Source: Dokdonella_A sp035760865 (GTDB lineage Bacteria > Pseudomonadota > Gammaproteobacteria > Xanthomonadales > Rhodanobacteraceae). Taken from it: a stretch of DNA of 22,636 nucleotides. Within the stretch, counting starts at the first letter, position 1, and each line of letters opens with the position of its first letter. The position numbers and the translations under genes are program-made. Shown here piece by piece: positions 1 through 8,293 of the stretch. The notes under the pieces were generated by a model. It saw nothing but the letters and a program-made list of their open reading frames with translations. It made no database searches and was not told the DNA's origin. Where the stretch lies: NCBI GenBank assembly GCA_035760865.1, contig DASTSE010000175.1, positions 1 to 22,636 on the forward strand, given 5' to 3'.

Positions 1-1
1 C

Positions 2-406
2 TGGATGGAGGCGCGCCACGGCCGGCTGTGGGAACAGGGCCTCGACGGCATCGAGCGCTACAACCGCCTGCGCAAGATCGAACCGATGCAGCGCGCGCTC
101 GACGAGCTCGGCGCGCGCACCTGGCTCGCGGGCCTGCGGCGCGCGCAGGCGCCGAGCCGCGCGGGGACGAACTTCGTCGAGCTGCGCAACGGCCGCTGGA
201 AGGCGCATCCGATCGCCGACTGGAGCGACCGCGACGTCGGCCGCTACCTCGCCCGGCACGACCTGCCGTACCACCCGCTGTGGGACGAAGGCTACGTCTC
301 GATCGGCGACGTGCACACGACGCGGCGCTGGGAGCCGGGCATGAGCGCGGACGACACGCGCTTCTTCGGCCTCAAGCGCGAGTGCGGCCTGCACCTCGAG
401 GTGTGA
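2..406 (+). CDS. cysH: Phosphoadenylyl-sulfate (PAPS) reductase, C-terminal part
   Basis: This is the last 134 codons of CysH; the start lies left of the window. The enzyme reduces PAPS to sulfite with thioredoxin in cytoplasmic sulfate assimilation. The fragment contains the family blocks YNRLRKIEPM, TWLAGLRRAQAPSRA, HPIADW, DLPYHPLWDEGYVSIGDVHT and the C-terminal ECGLH, whose cysteine is the catalytic nucleophile. The paired cysteines that bind a 4Fe-4S cluster in APS reductases are absent: YNRLRK stands where those enzymes have a CC-containing motif, and there is no CxxC before ECGLH. It is therefore the PAPS-specific E. coli-like type. It converges on the beta-helix gene with only 21 nt between stop codons. 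Sulfite reductase genes would be expected upstream, outside the window. Confidence 0.96.
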   Translation, partial: WMEARHGRLWEQGLDGIERYNRLRKIEPMQRALDELGARTWLAGLRRAQAPSRAGTNFVELRNGRWKAHPIADWSDRDVGRYLARHDLPYHPLWDEGYVSIGDVHTTRRWEPGMSADDTRFFGLKRECGLHLEV

Positions 407-427
407 GGCGCGGCCGCAGCGCGGACG

Positions 428-1369
428 TCACTGCAGCGGAACGGTCGAGCTCGGCGCGCCGTCGGTCGTGTTGCCGCTGTTGCGATTGTTGCCGAACGAG
501 AGCACGCGGCCGTTCTTGGCCGGCTTGATGCCGACCGCGTTGCCGGTGGTCGTGCTGTTCGACAGGCGCACGGTGCTGCCCGCGCCGTATGCGAACACGC
601 CGAAGGCGTGGTTGTGCGCCGCGAGCACGCCGTTGAGTACGAGCGACACCGGCAGCGCCTCTTCGTAGGCGGAGAATCCATTGCCGCCGTTCTCGCTCGC
701 GACGCCGTCGCGCACGGCGACCGCCGCCGTGCCGCTCACGAGCAAACCGTCGGCGTTGTTCGCGACGAGCTGGACGCGCTCGAGCGTCGCGTTCACGCTC
801 GCGTTGCCTGCGGGCTGGATCGCGATGCCCGCGCCACCCGCGACGGCGTCGCCGCAGCCGCGCACGAGCGTGTCGCGCACGACCAGCGTGGCCGGATTCG
901 ACGACGGCACCATGTCGATGCCGCTGCCGTGGAAGTTGTCGATCTCGGCGTTCTCGACGATGAGCGTGCCGCCATTGAGGAAGCGCACGGCATTGGCCGC
1001 GGTCGAGCCGCTGACTTCGACGAACTTGAGTCCGCGCAACGTCACGACGTCGCTGGCGGCGGCATTGACGACGACGCCGTTGGTACCCGCGGTCAGTATG
1101 CTCGCGACGACGCCGTCGGCCTCGATCGTGATCGATTTGGTGATCGTGACCGCGCCGTAGCCGGCCGGATCGAGCGCGTTGATGACCCCTTTCGCCGCCG
1201 TCTTGCTGATCGCGCCGGCGAAGGTCTTGCACGGTGCCGTGCGGCTGCACGGATTGGCATCGTCACCGACGCCGGACACCCAGGTACGCGTGGCCTGAGC
1301 GTGTGCGACAGCGGCCGAACAAACGGCGATGAACAGGCACGCCGCGAAGCGGCGGACGTAGGCGAACAT
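428..1369 (-). CDS. Secreted right-handed beta-helix repeat protein
   Basis: The product is 313 residues with an N-terminal signal peptide (about residues 1-24, cleavage likely after AHA). A conserved-looking start of the mature protein follows, with a cysteine pair (C41, C47) in a GDDANPCSRTAPCKTF segment. Then come repeating short strands rich in V, I, N and G (for example GVVVNAAASDVVTLRGLKF and GIDMVPSSNPATLVVRD) spaced like the coils of a pectate-lyase-type beta-helix. I see no lyase catalytic motif, so a structural, adhesive or polysaccharide-binding role is as likely as an enzymatic one. The start is supported by a purine-rich GGGGGG about 8 nt upstream and by the signal peptide beginning there. 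A possible -10 (TAAGCT, 1397-1402 on the minus strand) lies 28 nt upstream. The gene splits cysH from cysB without an obvious sulfur role. Confidence 0.8.
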   Translation of the reverse strand: MFAYVRRFAACLFIAVCSAAVAHAQATRTWVSGVGDDANPCSRTAPCKTFAGAISKTAAKGVINALDPAGYGAVTITKSITIEADGVVASILTAGTNGVVVNAAASDVVTLRGLKFVEVSGSTAANAVRFLNGGTLIVENAEIDNFHGSGIDMVPSSNPATLVVRDTLVRGCGDAVAGGAGIAIQPAGNASVNATLERVQLVANNADGLLVSGTAAVAVRDGVASENGGNGFSAYEEALPVSLVLNGVLAAHNHAFGVFAYGAGSTVRLSNSTTTGNAVGIKPAKNGRVLSFGNNRNSGNTTDGAPSSTVPLQ

Positions 1370-1396
1370 GGCGCATCCCCCCTGATGGACGACGCG

Positions 1397-1402
1397 AGCT
1401 TA
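1397..1402 (-). promoter_or_regulatory. Candidate -10 box of the beta-helix gene
   Basis: The minus strand reads TGC-TAAGCT, a TAnnnT hexamer with an extended -10-like TGC in front, 28 nt before the start codon. No convincing -35 is visible. It is listed because the same arrangement recurs before other genes here. Confidence 0.25.
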
Positions 1403-1593
1403 GCACCGCTCGTGCGCGCGCGGCCGGCCGCGCCGACGACGATCGACGTCGACATGCACCGTCCGCGGACACGCCGTTCGACGTTTCGCTGATCGAGGTC
1501 GGCGACACGCCGGTGCCGGCCGCGGACGCCGCGCCGGCGGGCGGCCCGGCGTCGATGGGCAGCATGCCCGCGCGCCAGCGACGGGCACGCGTC

Positions 1594-2583
1594 TCAGGCT
1601 GCGAGGCGCGCGGCGTCGAGTTCGCGCCATCGCGGCGGCGTGGGCCATGCGTCGGCGCCGATGCCGTGGTCGAACGCGCGCCGCACGTCGCGGCGGTCGA
1701 GCTGCGGCGCGAAGCGCGCGATGAACTCGAGCGCGTACTCGCGCAGCACGCGGTCGCGGCGCAGCACGATCCAGGTCGTGCAGGTGGGCAACAACCCGTC
1801 GATGCCGAGGCCGACGACGTCGCGGTCGCCCGGATCGAGCGCCATCTCGGCGAGCACGCCGACGCCGAGGCCGGCACCGACGTAGGTGCGGATGAGATCG
1901 GCGTCGCGCGCGGTGAACGCGAGGCGCAGCGGCAAGCCCGCCTGTTCGAACGCGCGCCGCAGCGACGACTCGGGCCTGAGCGAAGACTCGTAGCTGACCA
2001 GCGGATGCGCGGCGAGGTCGGCCAGCGTCGGTGCGCGGCCGAGGTTCGCGAGCGGATGCCCGGTCGGCACGACCGCGACGCGGTCCCAGCGATAGACCGG
2101 CAGCGCGAGCCCCGCCGCGGGCGCGGCGCCCGCGGTCGACACGACCGCGAGGTCGGTCTGGCCGCGCTCGAGCAGTTCGAGGATCTCGGCGTCGCCACCG
2201 GGCTGCAGATGCACGCCGACCTCGGGAAAACCGCGTCGCAGCGCCGCGATCGCGCGCGGCAGCGCGTAGCGGGCCTGGGTATGGGTGGTCGCGATGCGCA
2301 GTTCGCCCTGCTTCTCGTTGCGCAGGTTCGCGGCGAGCGCACGGATGTTGGCCGCCTCGGACTGGATGATGCGCGCGCGTTCGATCACTTGCGCGCCGGC
2401 GGCGGTGATCGCGCCGAGGCTCTTGCCGCGCCGCGTGAACAGGGCGAAGCCGAGTTCTTCCTCGAGCTGCTTGAGCTGCTTGCTGAGGCCGGGTTGCGTG
2501 GCGTGGACGCGTTCGGCGGCGAGGGTGATGTTGAGGCCGGAGTCGGCGATGGCGATGAGGTAACGCAGCTGGGCCAGCGTCAT
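1594..2583 (-). CDS. cysB: LysR-type regulator of cysteine biosynthesis CysB
   Basis: The product is 329 residues, close to the 324 of E. coli CysB. Residues 1-60 form the LysR winged helix (MTLAQLRYL...ATQPGLSKQLKQLEEELG), and the rest is a two-lobed effector domain. CysB hallmarks are the TTHTQARYALP block at 99-109, which places T100, T102 and Q103 exactly where CysB proteins hold sulfate or an inducer, and the segment FTARDADLIRTYVGAGLGVGV at about 223-243. CysB responds to O- or N-acetylserine and sulfur status and activates sulfate assimilation genes. I chose the ATG at 2583 because it matches the family N-terminus; an in-frame extension to 2715 adds only low-complexity residues. It diverges from cysG across 300 nt that should hold both promoters. 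Confidence 0.95.
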   Translation of the reverse strand: MTLAQLRYLIAIADSGLNITLAAERVHATQPGLSKQLKQLEEELGFALFTRRGKSLGAITAAGAQVIERARIIQSEAANIRALAANLRNEKQGELRIATTHTQARYALPRAIAALRRGFPEVGVHLQPGGDAEILELLERGQTDLAVVSTAGAAPAAGLALPVYRWDRVAVVPTGHPLANLGRAPTLADLAAHPLVSYESSLRPESSLRRAFEQAGLPLRLAFTARDADLIRTYVGAGLGVGVLAEMALDPGDRDVVGLGIDGLLPTCTTWIVLRRDRVLREYALEFIARFAPQLDRRDVRRAFDHGIGADAWPTPPRWRELDAARLAA

Positions 2584-2883
2584 GTCGGTGAGTCCACGGG
2601 CGGTCGGTGTCGGCGGGTCGGCGAATCGATGATCGTCGTCGGGCAACACATCGCCTTGCGCTTGGGGAATTTCATCGCCTGCTCCTGGACTCGGGGGTGG
2701 GCCGCGCACGCGCACGGATCGTCCAGCCTACCCGAGGCCATTTTGGATGTCTAGCCGTCCAAACCGTCGACGTCGGCGCGGATGCGGCGGACATGACCGG
2801 ATGGAATAAGCGCTGGACCTGCCGCCATTTCCGCGCCGCGGCCGGCCGGACCTAACCTGCACCGCCCATTCCCACGTGCCGCC
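2584..2883. promoter_or_regulatory. Divergent cysB/cysG intergenic region
   Basis: This 300-nt gap has no gene I can support. It must contain the promoters for leftward cysB and rightward cysG and is the natural place for CysB binding. The clearest element is an imperfect 22-bp dyad at 2742-2763 (TTTGGA, 10 nt, TCCAAA, centred on CTAG), with 9 of 11 base pairs symmetric. It also contains a T-N11-A spacing of the LysR kind (t2750, a2762). I could not pick a reliable -35/-10 pair on either strand. Confidence 0.4.
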
Positions 2884-4332
2884 ATGCCGCTGTATCCGAT
2901 CTTCGCCGACCTACGCCAGCGCGCCGTCCTCGTCGTCGGCGGAGGCGCGGTCGCCGCGCGCAAGGTCGACGGCCTGCTGCGCGCCGGCGCGCGGGTCACG
3001 GTCGGCGCACCCGCGCTGGAACCGGGCCTCGCCGCGCTCGCCGCGGATGGCCGCATCCGCCACCGCGCAGGCCGCTACGTCGACGCCTGGCTCGACGGCG
3101 AGCGCGACGCCGCCGCCGATCGCTGCTGGCTCGTCGTCGTCGCGACCGGCGACGTCGCGCTCAATCGCCGCGTCGCGCGCGCGGCCGAGCGGCGGCGCGT
3201 ACTCGCCAATGTCGTCGACGACGCGCAACTGTCGACGTTCCACGTACCCGCGGTCGTCGACCGCGCGCCGCTGCAGATCGCGATCTCCACCGCCGGTGCC
3301 GCGCCGATGCTCGCGCGGCTCGTGCGCGAGCGGCTCGAGTCGCTGCTCGACGCCGCGATCGGACCCCTCGCGGCGCTCGCCGCCCGCTTCCGCGCCCGCA
3401 TTCGCGCGTGTCACCCGGAGCCGGGCGCGCGACGGCGGTTCTATTCGTCGCTGTTCGCAGGCGCCGTGGTCGACCTGCTGCGCAAGGGCCAACCCGCGCT
3501 GGCCGAAGCCGCGCTCGAAGCCGCATTGCGCGCGCCGGCGACGCCGGCGACGGGCTCGGTCGTGCTCGTCGGTGCCGGCCCCGGTGATCCCGGCCTGCTC
3601 ACGCTGAAGGCCTTGCGTGCGCTCAACGAAGCCGACGTGATCCTGCACGACCGCCTCGTCGGCGCCGGCGTGCTCGCGCTCGCACGGCGCGACGCGACGT
3701 TCGTCGACGTCGGCAAGGCCGCGGGCGCGCACGCGACTTCGCAGGAACGCCTCCACCGCCTGCTGCTGGAGCACGCGCGCGCCGGCCGGCGCGTGGTGCG
3801 TCTCAAGGGAGGCGATCCGTTCGTGTTCGGTCGCGGCGGCGAGGAACTCGAGTTCCTGCGCGCGCACGGCGTGCCGTACGAGGTCGTGCCCGGCATCACC
3901 GCGGCGCTCGCATGCGCCGCGTACGCGGGCGTGCCGCTGACGCATCGGGACCACGCGCAGTCGGTCCGCTTCGTGACCGCTCACTGCCGCGATTCGCTCG
4001 ACACCCTCGACTGGAGCGCGCTCGCGCAGGAGCGACAGACGCTCGCGGTGTACATGGGCGTCGCCGGCCTCGATGCGCTGCGCGAGCGCCTGCTCGCGCA
4101 CGGTCGCGCGGCGTCGACGCCGTTCGCGCTGGTCGAGAACGGCTCGCGCGATTCGCAGCGCGTCGTGACCGGCACGCTCGGGCAGTTGCCGCAGATCGCG
4201 AACGCGCACACAGTATGTTCGCCGGCGCTGCTGATCCTCGGCGAGGTCGCGGCGCTGGCGCGGACCCTGCACTGGTACGGCGCACCGCCGCTCGGCCCGG
4301 TCGATGCCGTGTCCGAGCGGCACGCGGCCTGA
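2884..4332 (+). CDS. cysG: Siroheme synthase CysG (trifunctional fusion)
   Basis: The product is 482 residues with both CysG modules. The N-terminal SirC-like module (about 1-215) oxidises precorrin-2 with NAD and inserts iron. It has the nucleotide-binding GGGAVAARK at 19-27, the NVVDD segment at 109-113 carrying the catalytic Asp, and the STAGAAP loop at 135-141 near the phosphoserine site of the Salmonella enzyme. The C-terminal SUMT module (about 224-470) methylates uroporphyrinogen III with SAM. It has VGAGPGDPGLLT at 229-240, LHDRLV with D256, RLKGGDPFVFGRGGEE at 306-321, PGITAA, and PLTHRDHAQSVRFVTAH. The product siroheme is the cofactor of sulfite reductase. There is no strong Shine-Dalgarno before the ATG, but the start fits the family. 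cysK follows after 58 nt, so the two are probably co-transcribed. Confidence 0.96.
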   Translation: MPLYPIFADLRQRAVLVVGGGAVAARKVDGLLRAGARVTVGAPALEPGLAALAADGRIRHRAGRYVDAWLDGERDAAADRCWLVVVATGDVALNRRVARAAERRRVLANVVDDAQLSTFHVPAVVDRAPLQIAISTAGAAPMLARLVRERLESLLDAAIGPLAALAARFRARIRACHPEPGARRRFYSSLFAGAVVDLLRKGQPALAEAALEAALRAPATPATGSVVLVGAGPGDPGLLTLKALRALNEADVILHDRLVGAGVLALARRDATFVDVGKAAGAHATSQERLHRLLLEHARAGRRVVRLKGGDPFVFGRGGEELEFLRAHGVPYEVVPGITAALACAAYAGVPLTHRDHAQSVRFVTAHCRDSLDTLDWSALAQERQTLAVYMGVAGLDALRERLLAHGRAASTPFALVENGSRDSQRVVTGTLGQLPQIANAHTVCSPALLILGEVAALARTLHWYGAPPLGPVDAVSERHAA

Positions 4333-4390
4333 CGTTATGCGCCTGAACGGTCCGGCCGCGCCGGATCGCATCTCCCCCTGAGGACCCGAC

Positions 4391-5347
4391 ATGATCCACG
4401 ACAGCATCCTCGACACCATCGGCCGCACGCCGGTCGTCAAGTTGCACCGCCTCGCGCCCGCGCACGTCGAGTTGTACGTGAAGGTCGAGGCGTTCAATCC
4501 CGGCGGGTCCGTCAAGGACCGCCTCGCGATCGCGATCATCCTCGACGCCGAGCGGAGGGGCTTGCTCAAGCCCGGCGACACGATCATCGAGGCGACCTCG
4601 GGCAACACCGGCGTCGCGCTCGCGATGGTCGCGGCCGCGCGCGGCTACAAATTCGTCGCGATCATGACCGAGACCTTCTCGATCGAGCGGCGCAAGCTCA
4701 TGCGCGCGTACGGCGCGAAGGTGCTGCTCACGCCCGCGGCCGAACGCGGCAGCGGCATGGTGCGCAGGGCCGAGGAACTCGCGAAGAAGCACGGCTGGTT
4801 CCTCGCGCGGCAGTTCCAGAATCCGGCCAACCCCGCCTATCACCGGCAGACCACCGCCGCGGAGATCCTGCGCGACTTCGCCGGGCGGCGCCTCGACTAC
4901 TTCGTTACCGGCTGGGGCACGGGCGGCACGCTCACCGGCGTCGGCGACGTGCTGCGCACGGCGCGTCCCGAGGTCAAGGTGATCGCGAGCGAGCCCGCGG
5001 GAGCCGCCCTGCTGTCGGGCAACGAATGGAAACCGCACAAGATCCAGGGCTGGACGCCCGACTTCGTGCCCGAGGTACTCGACCGCGGCATCGCGCACGC
5101 GATCGAACCCGTCGACGACGTCGTCGCGCGCGATACCGCGCGCAGGCTCGCGAGCGAGGAAGGCATCTTCGTCGGCCTGTCCTCCGGCGCGACGCTCGCC
5201 GCCGCGCTTAAAGTCGCCGGATCGGCACCGCAGGGATCGGTGTTGCTCGCGATGCTGCCCGATACGGGCGAGCGATATCTCTCGACGTTCCTGTTCGAGG
5301 GCGTCAACGAGGGTTCGGACGACGAGTGGCTCGCATCGCTCGGGTGA
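4391..5347 (+). CDS. cysK: O-acetylserine sulfhydrylase (cysteine synthase), CysK type
   Basis: The product is 318 residues. This PLP enzyme joins O-acetylserine and sulfide to give cysteine, the last step of the pathway served by CysH and CysG. Visible motifs are NPGGSVKDR with the PLP lysine K42, the substrate loop TSGNTG at 69-74, the phosphate-binding GTGGT at 176-180, PHKIQG at 215-220, SSGA at 264-267, and a C-terminal GERYLST. PHKIQG and GTGGT favour CysK over CysM, although CysM-like use of other sulfur donors cannot be excluded. A TGAGGA Shine-Dalgarno lies about 8 nt before the ATG. It is the second gene after cysG and converges on the TPR kinase gene. No clear terminator is visible in the 114-nt convergent gap. 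Confidence 0.95.
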   Translation: MIHDSILDTIGRTPVVKLHRLAPAHVELYVKVEAFNPGGSVKDRLAIAIILDAERRGLLKPGDTIIEATSGNTGVALAMVAAARGYKFVAIMTETFSIERRKLMRAYGAKVLLTPAAERGSGMVRRAEELAKKHGWFLARQFQNPANPAYHRQTTAAEILRDFAGRRLDYFVTGWGTGGTLTGVGDVLRTARPEVKVIASEPAGAALLSGNEWKPHKIQGWTPDFVPEVLDRGIAHAIEPVDDVVARDTARRLASEEGIFVGLSSGATLAAALKVAGSAPQGSVLLAMLPDTGERYLSTFLFEGVNEGSDDEWLASLG

Positions 5348-5461
5348 GCCTGCGCGCCGGGCCCCAGGCGGGCGCGCGGCCCCGGACCGACCGTCGGCGG
5401 TTTGCCGAGGGCCGAGGGGTATCGCAGCTGAAGGCGCTCCGGGATATTTCTGCGGCTCGTT

Positions 5462-8191
5462 CTATTGCATGCGGAGCCGCTGCAATGTATCGCGCGCGTA
5501 GGCGCTGAGATCGTTCGTCGTCGCGGCGTCGACCGGCAGCGTCGCGAGCAGGCGCGTCGCTTCATCGGCGCGATCGTTCGAAGCCGCGCACGAAGCCGCG
5601 AGGATCGTCGCTTCCACGTGCACGTCCGGCGCGGCGCCCGCGGCCGACAAGGCCGCCTGCGCGGGCGCGCAGTCGGCCGGCATGCGCCCGAGGCGCTGCA
5701 ACAGGCGTGCGTGCTGCACGCGCAGCGCTGCGCCCGGCGCGCCCGCGAGACGCGCATCCTTGCCCTCGGTGTACGCGAGCGCCCTCGCCGCGACGTCGAG
5801 CGCGCGCGCGGTGTCACCCGATTCCTCGAGCGCCTTCGAGAGCGCCGCGGTCGCGCGCGCCGCCGTGCGACCGGACATCTCGTTGCGGCGCCGCGAGATC
5901 GCGAGGCTTTCCTCGAGGTAGGCGACGGCGCCCTTCGCGTCGCCCGCGAGCGTGTGGCTCGCGCCGACGTTGACGAGGATGTCGGCGACGCGGCGGTGGT
6001 CCGGTGCGAGGTGGCGGCGCTCGATCGCGAGCACGTCGTCCATGACTGCAGCCGCATCCGCGAAGCGTCCGAGGTTGCGCAGCGACACGCCCCAGCTGAT
6101 CCGTGCAGGCACCGTACGCGGGTCGCCCTTGCCGTAGACGCGCTCGGCGAGATCGAGCGCCTCGCGGCAGAGCCGCTCCGACTCCGCGTAGCGCTTCTCG
6201 CGACCGAGCGCGAGCGAATACGCATGCGCGATCAGCGCGCGTCGCGCGAGCGGAATGTCGGCACCCGCCGTCGCGCGGTAGCTCGCCTCGGCGAGCGCGA
6301 TCGCGTCGGCGCCGCGACCGAGCGACGCGAGCACGACGACCGACACCGGCAGCATCTGCGCGACGTCCTCGGACACGGCGCCTTCCCGCTGCAGTCGCAC
6401 CCGGTAGGCGCGCTCGAGGTACGGCCACGCCTCGCGCTCGCGATCGAGGTTGCTGAGCGCGGTGCCGGTCGACGCATCGACGTGCGCGAGCATCAGCGGA
6501 TCGTCGACCGCATGCTCTTCGATCAGGCGCCGCGCGATGGCGTAGTGCTCGAGGGTGCCCTCGTAGCGGCTGTTGTTCGAATAGGCATAGGCGAGCCCCA
6601 TGTGCGCGCGGATGCGCGCGCGCACGTCGCCGCTGAGCTCCGCTGCCGCGAGCGAGCGGCGCATGAGGTCCTGCACGCGCTCGCCGTCGCCGAGGCCGGA
6701 ATGCGCGCGCGCCATCGCGCCGAGCAGGGCCGACCGCGTGGCCGGATCGAGGTCGGTCTGCTCATCGATGCGGGAGACGCCGTTCGCGAGCAGCTCGCTC
6801 GCGGGCGGATCGCGACCGTCCGTGTTGGCCGGGTCCGCGCCTGCGAACACGCCGGTGAGGAAGTCGACCACGGCGGCCGAGTTGCGCGCCTCGCCCTGGG
6901 CGACGTCGCGCTGCTCGCGCGCGACGCGCGCCTGCCGCACGGCGACGCCGAGGCCGGCGACGAGCGAGAGCGCCGCGGTTGCAGCGAGGCCCACGGCGAG
7001 CGCGTGCCGTCGCGTGAAGCGCGCGAGCCGGTACGAGACGTTGCCGCGCCGCGCCTTCACCGGCGCGTGCGCGAGGTATGCGCGCACGTCCTCGGCCATC
7101 GCCTCGACGCTCGCATAGCGCTGCGCGGGCTCCTTGCGCAGCGCCTTCAGCACGATGGCGTCGAGATCGCCGCGCAGGCGCGCGCGCAACGTCGCCGGCT
7201 GCAGGCAGCGAACCTGCGCGAGCGCGAAGCTGCGGGCGTCGTCTCGGGTCGCCGCACGTGACGGCCGCAGGGGTTCGGCGGCAAGGATCGCCTGCTCGTA
7301 GGCAGCCGGCGACGAACCGCTCGCGTCATAGGGGCGACGACCGGTCAGCAGTTCGTACAGCAGCAGGCCGAGCGCGTGCACGTCGACACCGGTGGTGACC
7401 GGACGTCCCTGGATCTGCTCGGGCGCGGCGTACTCGGGCGTGAACATGCGCCATGCGGTCGCGGTCGCCGCGGCGTCGCCCGCATCGAGCAGCCGCGCGA
7501 TGCCGAAGTCGAGCAGTTTCACGCGGCCTTCGTCGTCGACGAGGATGTTCGACGGCTTCAGGTCGCGATGCACGACGAGGCTGCGATGCGCGTGCGCGAC
7601 CGCGTCGCACACGGCGAGGAACAGCGCGAGTCGCTCGCCGATGCCGAGGCGGCGCGCGTCGCAGTGTTCGCCGAGCGTGCTGCCGTCGACGTACTCGAGC
7701 GCGAGGAACGGCCTGCCTTCGTCGTCGACGCCACCGTCGAGCAGGCGCGCGATGTTCGGATGGCTCAGCGTCGCGAGGATCTGCCGTTCGGCGCGGAAGC
7801 GCTGCAGCAGCGCCTCGCCGCTGCAGCCGCCGCGCATGAGCTTGATGGCCGCGCGCTGCGCGTACTCGCCGTCGGCGCGCTCGGCGAGGTAGACCGTGCC
7901 CATGCCGCCACGGCCGATTTCGCGCAGCAGGCGCCAGACGCCGACGCGCCGGCCGACCCAGGCGTCCGCTTCGCGCTCGCGTCCGCCGATGGCCTCGGCG
8001 AACTCCGGCGTCGCCGCCGCGAAGCCGCTCGCCGGCGCATCGGCGTCGGCGCGCAACATCGCCTCGACTTCACCGCGCAACTCGACCTCGCCCGCGCACG
8101 CCGCGTCGAGGAAGCGCGCGCGCGCATCCGCATCCAGTTCCAGCGCGCGCTCGAACAGCGCGCGCACGCGTTCCCACGCCTGCTGGTCCAT
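5462..8191 (-). CDS. Membrane Ser/Thr protein kinase with C-terminal TPR domain
   Basis: The product is 909 residues from the chosen start. Residues 1-75 form a helical segment typical of proteobacterial PknB-like kinases. The Hanks kinase domain (about 84-375) is complete: GRGGMG loop at 93-98, VAIK-type lysine K117, HRDLKPSN at 208-215, DFG at 228-230, and a TPEYAAPEQ activation segment around 251-259, so it should be active. A hydrophobic helix at about 397-417 follows a basic stretch, which puts the kinase inside the cell. The remaining roughly 480 residues are helical repeats of TPR type (for example the segments around EALDLAERVYGKGDP and AVAYLEESLAISRR), probably periplasmic. The ATG at 8191 has GGAG 7 nt upstream; an in-frame ATG 45 nt further up would add only basic residues. 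Such kinases often sit beside an ECF sigma gene, but none is here. Confidence 0.93.
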   Translation of the reverse strand: MDQQAWERVRALFERALELDADARARFLDAACAGEVELRGEVEAMLRADADAPASGFAAATPEFAEAIGGREREADAWVGRRVGVWRLLREIGRGGMGTVYLAERADGEYAQRAAIKLMRGGCSGEALLQRFRAERQILATLSHPNIARLLDGGVDDEGRPFLALEYVDGSTLGEHCDARRLGIGERLALFLAVCDAVAHAHRSLVVHRDLKPSNILVDDEGRVKLLDFGIARLLDAGDAAATATAWRMFTPEYAAPEQIQGRPVTTGVDVHALGLLLYELLTGRRPYDASGSSPAAYEQAILAAEPLRPSRAATRDDARSFALAQVRCLQPATLRARLRGDLDAIVLKALRKEPAQRYASVEAMAEDVRAYLAHAPVKARRGNVSYRLARFTRRHALAVGLAATAALSLVAGLGVAVRQARVAREQRDVAQGEARNSAAVVDFLTGVFAGADPANTDGRDPPASELLANGVSRIDEQTDLDPATRSALLGAMARAHSGLGDGERVQDLMRRSLAAAELSGDVRARIRAHMGLAYAYSNNSRYEGTLEHYAIARRLIEEHAVDDPLMLAHVDASTGTALSNLDREREAWPYLERAYRVRLQREGAVSEDVAQMLPVSVVVLASLGRGADAIALAEASYRATAGADIPLARRALIAHAYSLALGREKRYAESERLCREALDLAERVYGKGDPRTVPARISWGVSLRNLGRFADAAAVMDDVLAIERRHLAPDHRRVADILVNVGASHTLAGDAKGAVAYLEESLAISRRRNEMSGRTAARATAALSKALEESGDTARALDVAARALAYTEGKDARLAGAPGAALRVQHARLLQRLGRMPADCAPAQAALSAAGAAPDVHVEATILAASCAASNDRADEATRLLATLPVDAATTNDLSAYARDTLQRLRMQ

Positions 8192-8293
8192 CGGCGCACT
8201 CCGCGGTCGCCTCCTGCCTGCGCGACAGGGTGCCACGGCCGGACACGATCGCGGACGGGGACTTTCACCCGTCCGTAGGCCCTCGCCCGCTGC

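Noticed and set aside
2..406. Reading the CysH fragment as an APS reductase
   Set aside because: The cysteine pairs that bind the 4Fe-4S cluster are missing and the sequence follows the E. coli PAPS reductase.
2584..2715. N-terminal extension of CysB
   Set aside because: CysB homology begins at MTLAQLRYL; the extra residues are Pro-rich and unconserved.
5348..5461. Terminator between cysK and the TPR kinase gene
   Set aside because: CCGAC/GTCGG near 5388-5398 leaves too small a loop and has no proper T tract.
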